From an uncultured Bacilli bacterium (GTDB lineage: Bacteria; Bacillota_I; Bacilli_A; RF39; UBA660): a stretch of 14,210 nucleotides of DNA. This document shows positions 6,956-14,090 of the stretch, piece by piece (within the stretch, counting starts at the first letter, position 1; each line of letters starts with the position of its first letter). The stretch is from assembly GCA_934101345.1 (NCBI GenBank), contig CAKOQV010000031.1, forward strand, positions 1-14,210. The letters run 5' to 3'. The notes under the pieces were generated by a model. The model was not told where the DNA came from. It saw only the letters and a program-made list of their open reading frames with translations, and searched no databases. The translations under genes were made by a program, and so were the position numbers.

Positions 6956-7753
6956 ATGTATATAGAATTATTAAATATTATCTATACTTATGTTTTTAAT
7001 TATAAAGAACCAGATAAACCTTTTTTAGAAAATGTTTTAGATATAGTTATTAATAATGACAATTTAAGAGAGTTTATTAAAGATATAAATTATAATTGTG
7101 ATTGTAATTATGATTATAATGCTGCATATGTTTTTACTTCTAAAATATTAAAATTTAATATTACTAATATACTTGAAGATGCCAAAAGAGGTTTTAGTCT
7201 CCGTAAGAGAGCTTATGAATTAGGAACGAATATTAGCGATTTAGAAAAATATATTTATTTATCTTTAACATTTATTTTAACTGCATTACATGAATTAGAA
7301 CATGTAAGACAAGTAAAGACATTAGAGACTACTCCTGAAAATACTTTTGAAAAAATTTTAATTCAAAATAGTCTTGATATATTATCTATTAATCCAGATT
7401 TCTATGAAAAAAAATACAATTTATTTCCTATAGAAAGAATGGCTAATATAAATAGCACTGGCAAACTAATAGAAATGTTAAGATTAGATAATGATTTTTC
7501 TTCGTTTGCAAATAAAAATTTTAATGATGAATATGAATGGGCTATTACTCAGTATTATATATATGGTAGAATGCCATTACTTGAATACATCAACGTTACT
7601 AGAAGTTCTCTATATTATGAAGATATTTTAATTAATAAAGAAAATAGTAAAAAATTATTAAGAAGGGTTAAGAAAGAAGTTTCCCTTGATAATAGAATAT
7701 TATTTGGCTTACCTATTACAAAAAAAGAATTAACTAAAATAAATAGTAAATGA
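6956..7753 (+). CDS. HExxH putative metalloprotein, copy 2
   Basis: Intact 265-residue paralogue. Start chosen at ATG 6956, 5 bases after GGAGG (6946-6950); an in-frame TTG at 6944 would place the ribosome-binding site inside the gene. Visible order: MYIELLNIIYTY and a PDKPF segment (19-23), SKILKFN (62-68), a hydrophobic helix (about 99-111) running into H112-E-L-E-H116-VRQ, then FPIERMAN with E160 44 residues after H116, and the C-terminal NRILFGLPITKKEL (246-259). HExxH plus a distant Glu in E-R-x-A-N is the pattern of a Glu-zincin and recalls the ImmA/IrrE E-x-x-A-N, but the rest of the chain does not look like that family. No signal peptide or clear membrane helix, so it is probably cytosolic. 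It is followed after 15 bases by copy 3. Function unknown. Confidence 0.8.
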   Translation: MYIELLNIIYTYVFNYKEPDKPFLENVLDIVINNDNLREFIKDINYNCDCNYDYNAAYVFTSKILKFNITNILEDAKRGFSLRKRAYELGTNISDLEKYIYLSLTFILTALHELEHVRQVKTLETTPENTFEKILIQNSLDILSINPDFYEKKYNLFPIERMANINSTGKLIEMLRLDNDFSSFANKNFNDEYEWAITQYYIYGRMPLLEYINVTRSSLYYEDILINKENSKKLLRRVKKEVSLDNRILFGLPITKKELTKINSK

Positions 7754-7768
7754 TATAGAAGTAGTATT

Positions 7769-8572
7769 ATGTATGAAGAAATATTAAATATTATCTATAC
7801 TTATACCATTAATAAAAAAATACCTGATGATAAGTTTATAGATAGTATTATAAGTATAATAATTAGAGAAGAAAGACTAATAGAATATGTAAAAGATATA
7901 GATTATAGTTATCAAAATGTAGCGTTAGCTTCTTACTTTTATAAAAGTAGGGTATTAAAGTTTAATATGAATAAAATGTTCAAAGAGCATTCTAGTATTT
8001 ATGAAATATATAGAAGAATATATGATACTAGTTCTGATTATTTTGATAAATACTTATTTATATGTTTAAGTGTACTAGAAGTTATCTTTCACGAGATAGA
8101 ACATGTTATTCAAAATAAAAAGGCTAATACACTACCTCAAGATAACTTTGAAAGACAATTAATTGAAATTAATACTATTGCGATAAAAGTATATCCAAGT
8201 GTCTATAAAAAACATCATGATTTATTTTCTATAGAAAGAGAGGCTAATATAACCAGTTGTGATAAAATAAGAACCTATTTAAGGATATCTGAGATTACCA
8301 CTAAATATTTTATGAATATTTTTAATAGTAAATATGATAGACTAATAAACGAATATTATTCAAAGAATAGTTGTCCTTTACTGGAGTTTTTAACTATTAC
8401 TGGAGGTAAGATATCATATAATGGTATTCCTATTACTAGAAATAATACTAATAAAATATTAATGAAAACAAAGAGAAGTCTTTCAATAGAGGAAAGATTA
8501 ATAAAAGGACTACCTTTAAATAAAGAAGAATATCACTTAATTAAAAATAAAAATTATAAAAATAGAACATAA
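7769..8572 (+). CDS. HExxH putative metalloprotein, copy 3
   Basis: Intact 267-residue paralogue, starting MYEEILNIIYTY like the other copies. Shared landmarks: PDDKF (19-23), SRVLKFN (60-66), a hydrophobic stretch (about 96-107), F-H108-E-I-E-H112-VIQ, LFSIEREAN with E156 again 44 residues after the second His, and ERLIKGLPLNKEEY (242-255). It has a basic, Lys/Asn-rich tail (KNKNYKNRT). The gene starts 15 bases after copy 2 with only a weak ribosome-binding site (AGAAG), so it is probably cotranscribed and perhaps coupled to it. The conserved pair of motifs in an otherwise drifting sequence argues that both are functional. No named family recognised; metal-dependent hydrolase is an inference from motifs only. 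Confidence 0.78.
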   Translation: MYEEILNIIYTYTINKKIPDDKFIDSIISIIIREERLIEYVKDIDYSYQNVALASYFYKSRVLKFNMNKMFKEHSSIYEIYRRIYDTSSDYFDKYLFICLSVLEVIFHEIEHVIQNKKANTLPQDNFERQLIEINTIAIKVYPSVYKKHHDLFSIEREANITSCDKIRTYLRISEITTKYFMNIFNSKYDRLINEYYSKNSCPLLEFLTITGGKISYNGIPITRNNTNKILMKTKRSLSIEERLIKGLPLNKEEYHLIKNKNYKNRT

Positions 8573-8632
8573 AAGGTATAGTAATAATATAGATAGATGT
8601 TATAATTTATTATATTTTTTGAAGATAGAAAT

Positions 8633-8678
8633 GTGTAAACCAATAGTTAATTATTGTTGTAGTGGTTTACACTTTTTT
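8633..8678 (+). terminator. intrinsic terminator after the HExxH pair
   Basis: GTGTAAACCA (8633-8642) pairs perfectly with TGGTTTACAC (8663-8672), followed by TTTTTT (8673-8678). A smaller CAATA/TATTG pair lies inside the loop. The right arm contains the -35 hexamer of the glmS promoter. Confidence 0.88.
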
Positions 8679-8694
8679 AATATTCTGATATAAT
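8666..8694 (+). promoter_or_regulatory. glmS promoter
   Basis: TTTACA (8666-8671), 17-base spacer, TATAAT (8689-8694) with extended TG at 8686-8687. It is a near-consensus sigma-A promoter. The -35 is embedded in the right arm of the upstream terminator. Transcription should start near 8701 and give a leader of about 185 bases holding the ribozyme. Confidence 0.82.
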
Positions 8695-8732
8695 GTAGTA
8701 AAGTTTATATTATAGAAGGGAGAATAATATAT

Positions 8733-8872
8733 AAATTAGCGCCAGACTAGAAATAGTTAACGAGGTATGTAGTTATCGAATTTTCGGCGGATACTACATT
8801 GGGTGTATATGCTCATTAGATTATTATAAAGAACAAAATCAAAATTGTAACAAGATAATAATCATATATAAG
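8733..8872 (+). ncRNA. glmS ribozyme (GlcN6P-activated self-cleaving riboswitch)
   Basis: The leader carries the conserved core of the glmS ribozyme: AGCGCC at 8738-8743, AGTTAACGAGG to 8765, TTATCGAATTTTCGGCGGA to 8791, the pairing TGTAGT/ACTACA (8768-8773 with 8793-8798) that closes the core helix, TTGGGTGTAT near 8799-8808, and a 3' part with AAAGAACAAA and TAACAAGATA. By analogy with known members, cleavage should fall between A8738 and G8739. In that family glucosamine-6-phosphate is the cofactor for cleavage, and the cut mRNA is degraded, giving feedback control of GlmS. The ribozyme ends just before the glmS ribosome-binding site (AGGAGG at 8873-8878). The 3' boundary is approximate. 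Confidence 0.93.
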
Positions 8873-8887
8873 AGGAGGTTAAAAATT

Positions 8888-10654
8888 ATGTGTGGCATCG
8901 TAGGTTATGCTGGAAATAAAAAAGCATTAAATAAAATACTTACTGGGTTAAAATCTTTGGAATATAGAGGTTATGATTCAGCAGGTATTGCTTATATAAA
9001 AGATGATGAAATCAAGGTTATTAAAAGAGAAGGACCTATTAAAAATCTTGAAGAAAATATAAATTATGATGAGGATACTAATATTGGTATATCCCATACT
9101 AGATGGGCTACTCATGGAGAGGCTAATGATATTAATGCTCATCCTCATAGACAAGGTAAAATAACGTTAGTACATAATGGTATTATTGAGAACTATGATG
9201 AATTAAAAAAGGAGCTATTAAAGAAAGGATATGTATTTAAAACTGGTACCGATACTGAAGTAGCTGCTGCTGTTATAGATGATGTCTATAATAAAGAGAA
9301 AGATATGATTAAAGTATTAAATAAAATTACTCATATTTTAAAGGGTAGTTATGCTTTTAATATTATAAATGATGATTATAAAGATGTTATCTTTGGTATT
9401 AGAAAAGATAGTCCCTTAATTGTGGGTATTGGTGATAATGAAAATGTTCTTGCTAGTGATATACCTGCTATTGTGCATATTACTAATAAGTATGTAGTAC
9501 TTGATAATTATGATGTAGTATATTTAACTAAAGATAATGTTAAGTATTATAATAGAGAAGGGAAAGAAATACAAAAGACAGTAAAAGAGTTTCCTTTAGA
9601 AAAGGAAACTATTAGTAAGAATGGCTATGATCATTTTATGTTAAAAGAAATTAATGAAGAACCAGAACTTGTAAAGAAATTACTTAATTTATATACTGAA
9701 AATAACAAAGTAAAAGATATCTTTGATATAAAAAAATATAAAAATATTGATATTGTTGCTTGTGGTAGTGCTTCTTTTGCAGGACAACTAGGTAAATATT
9801 ATATTGAAAAATTTGCTAATATTAAAGTTAATGTATACTTTGCATCAGAATATAGATATCAGACTAATTTCTTTGATAAAGATACTTTAGTTATACTAAT
9901 TTCACAGTCAGGCGAGACTGCTGATACATTGGCTTCATTAAAATTAGCTAAAGAAAATAATATTGATACTTTAGCTATAGTAAATAGACATGAGTCTTCA
10001 ATAGCAAGGGAATCTAAGTATGTAATTTATACTGAGGCTGGTATTGAAGTAGCAGTAGCTACTACTAAAGCATATTTAGCTCAGGTTTTAGTACTATTAT
10101 TCTTAGCTATTAGAGGTAGTAGTATTGAAGAGGAAACTATTAATAGTCTAAAACTACTTCCTAATATATTTACTAAGTATATAAATGAATATGACTATGA
10201 AGAAATATCTAAAGTATTAGTTAATAAAACAAATATTTTCTATTTAGGAAGATTAGTAGATTATTACCTAGCTATGGAGGGTAGTCTTAAATTAAAAGAA
10301 ATATCTTATATACATAGTGAAGCTTTTCAGGCTGGTGAATTAAAACATGGTAGTATATCTTTAATAGATAAAGACTTTGGTGTAATCGCAGTAGTTACTG
10401 ATAAAGAAATTAGTGAAAAAACTATTAGCAATCTAAAAGAGGTAGAGTCTCGTGGAGCCAATATTGTGACTATTACTAATATTAAGAATGATGATTTTTC
10501 TAAATATAAAATACTATTGGACGATTATAATGAGGTTTTAAATCCGTTATTGGCTATAATACCTATGCAATTACTTGCTTATAATGTTGCTAAATTAAAA
10601 GGCTATGATATTGATAAACCTAGAAATCTAGCCAAATCTGTTACTGTAGAATAA
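8888..10654 (+). CDS. glmS: glutamine-fructose-6-phosphate aminotransferase (isomerizing)
   Basis: Makes glucosamine-6-phosphate and glutamate from fructose-6-phosphate and glutamine, the first step to UDP-GlcNAc and peptidoglycan. At 588 residues the length is normal. The N-terminal glutaminase domain begins MCGIVGYAG, with Cys2 the nucleophile after Met removal, and has YRGYDSAG (26-33), HTRWATHG (70-77) and HNGIIENY (96-103). Two sugar-isomerase (SIS) domains follow: CGSASFAG from 292, SQSGETADTL from 339, ATTKAYLAQ, then EGSLKLKEISYIHSEAF, ELKHG (484-488) and the diagnostic end KPRNLAKSVTVE. AGGAGG precedes the ATG at 8888. It is a single-gene transcript between two terminators, controlled by the leader ribozyme. 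Confidence 0.98.
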   Translation: MCGIVGYAGNKKALNKILTGLKSLEYRGYDSAGIAYIKDDEIKVIKREGPIKNLEENINYDEDTNIGISHTRWATHGEANDINAHPHRQGKITLVHNGIIENYDELKKELLKKGYVFKTGTDTEVAAAVIDDVYNKEKDMIKVLNKITHILKGSYAFNIINDDYKDVIFGIRKDSPLIVGIGDNENVLASDIPAIVHITNKYVVLDNYDVVYLTKDNVKYYNREGKEIQKTVKEFPLEKETISKNGYDHFMLKEINEEPELVKKLLNLYTENNKVKDIFDIKKYKNIDIVACGSASFAGQLGKYYIEKFANIKVNVYFASEYRYQTNFFDKDTLVILISQSGETADTLASLKLAKENNIDTLAIVNRHESSIARESKYVIYTEAGIEVAVATTKAYLAQVLVLLFLAIRGSSIEEETINSLKLLPNIFTKYINEYDYEEISKVLVNKTNIFYLGRLVDYYLAMEGSLKLKEISYIHSEAFQAGELKHGSISLIDKDFGVIAVVTDKEISEKTISNLKEVESRGANIVTITNIKNDDFSKYKILLDDYNEVLNPLLAIIPMQLLAYNVAKLKGYDIDKPRNLAKSVTVE

Positions 10655-10680
10655 GTAGTTTTCTAACTACTTATTTTTTT
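10650..10680 (+). terminator. intrinsic terminator of glmS
   Basis: AATAAGTAGTT (10650-10660) pairs perfectly with AACTACTTATT (10665-10675) over a TTCT loop, followed by T to 10680. The left arm includes the glmS stop codon. The T run supplies the first two bases of the next -35 hexamer. Confidence 0.92.
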
Positions 10681-10707
10681 GACTTTATTATTAATTTGTG
10701 CTACAAT
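10679..10707 (+). promoter_or_regulatory. promoter of the fourth HExxH gene
   Basis: TTGACT (10679-10684), 17-base spacer, TACAAT (10702-10707), extended TG at 10699-10700. It is one of the best promoter matches in the window and starts inside the glmS terminator T run. Confidence 0.82.
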
Positions 10708-10731
10708 ATCAAAATTGTTGGGGGACCTACT

Positions 10732-11556
10732 ATGTTTGATAGAATATTTGAAATTGTTTACAATTATAGTTTAAATAAAAAATTTATTGGTAATAAAGCA
10801 ATAGAAGAGGTATGCAATATTATTACTTACAATATTGATTTTTCTGAGGTTTTAAAAAGAATTTGTATTTCTAATAAAATATTTACACTTGATTATGCTT
10901 ATTATGATTATGATGAAAAGTTAATAAACATAAATATTAAAAAAATTATTATAAACTCTACTGAAGACTTTAAGGGACTGCTTTCTTCTGAAAGCTTATA
11001 TTTGTTTATTAATCTATATATTTTGAAAGTTTTATTTCATGAATTAAATCATGCTCTCCAAATTAAATATATTAATAAAAAAAATAATGATGTTGAAACA
11101 ATTTTATTACTTTATAGTTATTTTACTTTAAATATATTTTTAACAATTAATTCTAATTTTAATCAGAATAAGTTGTTATATAAGAAAACATATAATTATA
11201 ATCCCGCAGAAAGACTTGCGGAAATTGATGCTCTTAGTTGTATAATTAAATTTATTGATAAACAACAATGTGTTAATATTAATATAAAAAAGTTATTTCA
11301 AGTACAATTAATAAATACGCAATTATTAAAATATAAAAGTATATTTAAAAATATACAAGTTCCATCTTATTTATTTTTATCAAAAATTGGTTTTGAACAT
11401 GTTTGGGATAGTTTTGATTTTATGCGTGACGGATATGAAAGTCAGTTAAAACTAGCAACAAAATATTATTCTTTGGAAGATAGATTAAAACTTGGTTTGC
11501 CTATTAGTAATGATGAATATTTTTCTATGATAAAAAAGAGGAAGAAATTATTTTAA
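10732..11556 (+). CDS. HExxH putative metalloprotein, copy 4 (divergent)
   Basis: A 274-residue, more distant member of the same family. Start chosen at ATG 10732, after GGGGGA (10720-10725); an in-frame TTG at 10696 overlaps the promoter and cannot be used from it. Shared landmarks: MFDRIFEIVYNYSLNKK (compare MYxExLNIIYTY), a hydrophobic stretch (about 90-102) into F-H103-E-L-N-H107-ALQ, NPAERLAE with E160 53 residues after the second His (44 in the other copies), and LEDRLKLGLPISNDEY (248-263). The centre and the region before GLPI are longer and dissimilar, with three Cys (C28, C44 and C170) and VWDSFDF (224-230). It is transcribed alone from its own promoter, on the other side of glmS from the tandem copies. 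Function unknown; metal binding is inferred. Confidence 0.75.
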   Translation: MFDRIFEIVYNYSLNKKFIGNKAIEEVCNIITYNIDFSEVLKRICISNKIFTLDYAYYDYDEKLININIKKIIINSTEDFKGLLSSESLYLFINLYILKVLFHELNHALQIKYINKKNNDVETILLLYSYFTLNIFLTINSNFNQNKLLYKKTYNYNPAERLAEIDALSCIIKFIDKQQCVNINIKKLFQVQLINTQLLKYKSIFKNIQVPSYLFLSKIGFEHVWDSFDFMRDGYESQLKLATKYYSLEDRLKLGLPISNDEYFSMIKKRKKLF

Positions 11557-11606
11557 AAATCTATTGTTTAACGCATATTTACTATACAAAATATGAATAA
11601 CTTTTA

Positions 11607-11635
11607 TTGATTTCTTTTTAATAGTATGATATTAT
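11607..11635 (+). promoter_or_regulatory. promoter of the thyA-folA-tmk operon
   Basis: TTGATT (11607-11612), 17-base spacer, TATTAT (11630-11635), extended TG at 11627-11628. No good terminator separates it from the preceding gene, so read-through may add to expression. Confidence 0.7.
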
Positions 11636-11667
11636 TAATTTAGTGATAATCAGGAGGGAAAAATATT

Positions 11668-12831
11668 ATGACTTATTTTGATGAAGAATACATTAAATTA
11701 TTAAAAAGAATATTAAAAGAAGGAGAAGAAGTAGAAAATAGAACTGGTATTAATACTGTTAGATTACCAGAACATTATTTTAAGTTTGACTTAAGGAAAG
11801 AATATCCTATTTTATCTACTAAACAAACATTTTATAAAAATGCTATATTAGAAATATTATGGATATGGCAAGTAAGTTCTAATGATGTAAGTTGGTTACA
11901 CGATAGGAATGTTAAAATATGGGATAAATGGATGATAGATGATGATGGCATATATAGAATATATGATCCAAATACAAAAGATTATAATCCTGATAAAGAA
12001 GTAACAGTTATGGATCCACTTAGTGTTCCACTTAGTGAGCCATTTGGTGAGTATACTACTTTTGAGCCTAAGTATAATAATGAAGGTAAAGTAATGACCG
12101 CAAAAAGTAGAATACCAGGTAAAAATATTAAGGCTGCTAAATGGTATGGTAAAGAGTATGCTGGTACTATAGGTACTGCATATGGTTATATTACTAAAAG
12201 ATATGATATGGCAAGATCTTTAATTAATTCTATTAAGAATTGTCCTACCGCTAGAAGAAAAGTCTTTAGTTTATGGCAAAATGAGTTCTTAAGAACAGCA
12301 GTTCTTCCATCTTGCGTTTGGAGTACTGAATGGAATATATATAAAGATACATTAAACTTAGAAGTACATCAAAGAAGCTGTGATGTACCATTAGGACTTC
12401 CATTTAATGTAACACAATATGCAACATTATTAAAGATGATTGCACAAGTAACAAATTTAGAACCGGGTATTGTATCTTATTCTATCAATGAACCACATAT
12501 TTATATAAATCAGTTAGATGGTATCAATGAACAATTAAGAAGAGCAGAAACTTATGAATATTTAAAAAATAAGAGTGAGTTAGAACTATTATGTCAAGAA
12601 AAAAATAATTTACTTCAAATGAAAAACCTAGATGAAAAAAGTACTGAATATAAAATTTTGGATTCTAATAATAGAATAATTGATATGATATTAAATCCTA
12701 GTACTCCGGAGCTTATTCTTAATAAAAAAGTTACTGATTTCTTTGATTTTGATAATTCAAAAGAATTAAAAGATGTTAAACTGATTAAATACAAACATAT
12801 GGGTAAGATAACAATGCCTGTAGCACAGTAG
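11668..12831 (+). CDS. thyA: thymidylate synthase ThyA, enlarged
   Basis: Converts dUMP and methylene-tetrahydrofolate to dTMP and dihydrofolate. Landmarks: ENRTG with phosphate-binding R25, EILWIWQVSSNDV (62-74), IWDKW (84-88), AYGY (171-174), catalytic C216 in LPSCVWSTEW, HQRSCDVPLGLPFN (234-247) with R236, D239 and N247, and H277/Y279 in EPHIYINQLD. The LWIWQ, IWDKW and SCV..T.W details resemble the Bacillus ThyA/phage phi3T branch more than the E. coli enzyme. At 387 residues it is about 110 longer than that branch. Two insertions explain this: about 92-165 before GTIGTAYGY, and a Lys/Glu/Leu-rich stretch at about 293-343 that looks helical or coiled-coil, between QLRR and the C-terminal strand. 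AGGAGGG precedes the ATG. First gene of a dTMP operon. Confidence 0.95.
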   Translation: MTYFDEEYIKLLKRILKEGEEVENRTGINTVRLPEHYFKFDLRKEYPILSTKQTFYKNAILEILWIWQVSSNDVSWLHDRNVKIWDKWMIDDDGIYRIYDPNTKDYNPDKEVTVMDPLSVPLSEPFGEYTTFEPKYNNEGKVMTAKSRIPGKNIKAAKWYGKEYAGTIGTAYGYITKRYDMARSLINSIKNCPTARRKVFSLWQNEFLRTAVLPSCVWSTEWNIYKDTLNLEVHQRSCDVPLGLPFNVTQYATLLKMIAQVTNLEPGIVSYSINEPHIYINQLDGINEQLRRAETYEYLKNKSELELLCQEKNNLLQMKNLDEKSTEYKILDSNNRIIDMILNPSTPELILNKKVTDFFDFDNSKELKDVKLIKYKHMGKITMPVAQ

Positions 12832-12842
12832 GAGGAACATGT

Positions 12843-13337
12843 ATGAAAAATTTAAGTATAATTGCTGCGATTGGTTATAATAATGAACTTGGTATGGATA
12901 ATAGATTGTTATGGCATATACCTGAAGATTTATCTTTTTACAAAAAAATGACTATGGGTAAAAATATTATTATGGGTAGAAATACTTTTGAAAGTATGCC
13001 CGTTAATGCTTTTAAAGGAAGAAATCCAATAGTACTAAGTAGTAAAAATATAGATAGATATGCTGATGTTATATGTTATAACAATATGGAAAATTTATTA
13101 AGAATGATAGAAAATAGTTCTGATGACTTTATGGTAGTAGGTGGTTCAAAAGTATATGAAGAGTTTTTACCTTATGTAGATGTTATGTATTTAACAGAAA
13201 TATATAAAAAATTTAATGCTGATACATATTTTCCATCTGTTGACTTTAGATTATGGGATAGCATAAAGATTGCTGATTATATGGATGAGATGATTCCTTA
13301 TGAAAGAAATGTATATATCAGAAAGAAGATGAGATGA
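12843..13337 (+). CDS. folA: dihydrofolate reductase
   Basis: Reduces dihydrofolate to tetrahydrofolate with NADPH, regenerating the cofactor that ThyA oxidises. The 164-residue product has the family plan: LSIIAAIGYNNELG (4-17), W24-HIPEDL with D29 in the place of the catalytic acid (E. coli D27), the NADPH-binding MGRNTFESMP (44-53), NPIVLSS, and VVGGSKVYEEFLP, where the GG pair is the nucleotide-binding turn. The ATG follows thyA after 11 bases, with AGGAGGA in the gap. The stop overlaps the tmk start (ATGA). The thyA-folA pairing is widespread and supports the assignment. Confidence 0.96.
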   Translation: MKNLSIIAAIGYNNELGMDNRLLWHIPEDLSFYKKMTMGKNIIMGRNTFESMPVNAFKGRNPIVLSSKNIDRYADVICYNNMENLLRMIENSSDDFMVVGGSKVYEEFLPYVDVMYLTEIYKKFNADTYFPSVDFRLWDSIKIADYMDEMIPYERNVYIRKKMR

Positions 13338-14005
13338 TGGGTAAATTAATAGTAATTGAGGGATCTTGTGATGGAGTAGGAAAAAGTACTCAGTATAAAC
13401 TACTTATAGATAGATTAATTAATGAGAAAGAATATAATATTACTTCTCATCATTTTCCTAGTTATGGGACATATCAAGGTAGACCGGTTGAAGAATACCT
13501 TAAAGGTAATTTTGGAAATCATTCAGAATTATCACCTTACTTTGTAAATAGTCTATATGCTCAAGATAGGGCTATTACTTGGATTACTGGCTTAAAAAGT
13601 GAATATGATAAAGGAAAACTAATAGTATTAGATAGATATACTACTTCATCATTAATATATCAATCATCAGTTATTGATGATGACATAGAAAGAGAAAAAT
13701 TTATAGATTATGTTTATGATTATGAATATTGTAAACTTGGTATTCCTGAACCTGACTTAGTAATATTTCTTCATGCACCATTTGAAATAGCAAGAAGTTT
13801 AAAAGATAAAAGAAAAGATAATGATGGAGTAAAAAATGATATTCATGAGCGAGATTTAGAATTTATGAAAAAAGTATCTGATACTTCAATATATATTGCT
13901 AAGAAATATAATTGGGATTTTATTGAATGTACTGATGGTACTAATATGCGTAGTATTGAAGATATACATAATGATGTATACAAATTAATTAAAAAGAAAA
14001 TATAA
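13334..14005 (+). CDS. tmk: thymidylate (dTMP) kinase
   Basis: Phosphorylates dTMP to dTDP, the step after ThyA. The 223-residue product has a P-loop (IEGSCDGVGKST, 8-19), a HHFPSYGTYQG segment with the F-P of dTMP kinases (39-49), a DRYTTSS motif (99-105) for the nucleoside site, and a LID region with RSLKDKRKDND (153-163) and HERDLEFM. The P-loop is odd: EG-S-C-D-G-V-GK has one residue more than the usual EG-T-D-G-S-GK, so the GxxxxGK spacing is broken at its first Gly. The start overlaps the folA stop; ATG 13337 is an equally possible start one codon later. Length and overall layout resemble dTMP kinases of low-GC Gram-positives. Another deoxynucleoside monophosphate kinase role is less likely given the operon. 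Confidence 0.9.
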   Translation: MMGKLIVIEGSCDGVGKSTQYKLLIDRLINEKEYNITSHHFPSYGTYQGRPVEEYLKGNFGNHSELSPYFVNSLYAQDRAITWITGLKSEYDKGKLIVLDRYTTSSLIYQSSVIDDDIEREKFIDYVYDYEYCKLGIPEPDLVIFLHAPFEIARSLKDKRKDNDGVKNDIHERDLEFMKKVSDTSIYIAKKYNWDFIECTDGTNMRSIEDIHNDVYKLIKKKI

Positions 14006-14020
14006 ATTTAAACAATAATA

Positions 14021-14049
14021 TTGATAGAAATATAAAATTATGGTATCAT
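14021..14049 (+). promoter_or_regulatory. promoter ahead of the G-tract gene
   Basis: TTGATA (14021-14026), 17-base spacer, TATCAT (14044-14049), extended TG at 14041-14042. It begins 15 bases after the tmk stop. No terminator hairpin was seen between tmk and this site. Confidence 0.65.
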
Positions 14050-14076
14050 TTTATATGTAAGGTAAATAGATATGGA

Positions 14077-14087
14077 AGGAGGCTCCT
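14077..14087. promoter_or_regulatory. ribosome-binding site inside a small palindrome
   Basis: AAGGAGG (14076-14082) is a full Shine-Dalgarno sequence 8 bases before the ATG at 14091. It lies in the odd palindrome AGGAG-G-CTCCT. In RNA, AGGA could pair with TCCT over a 3-base loop and partly hide the site. Only 4 pairs form, so the effect may be slight. Confidence 0.55.
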
Positions 14088-14090
14088 CTT

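Noticed and set aside
8585..8620. TATAAT-like hexamer near 8601 as a promoter
   Set aside because: No -35 at a fitting distance, and it lies just before a terminator with no gene between.
10696..10731. Twelve-codon upstream extension of the fourth HExxH gene from TTG
   Set aside because: It overlaps the -10 element and the ribosome-binding site, and the added residues have no match in the paralogues.
11574..11595. CATATTT...AAATATG hairpin after the fourth HExxH gene as a terminator
   Set aside because: Only 7 A/T-rich pairs and no T run after it. It is common by chance in this composition.
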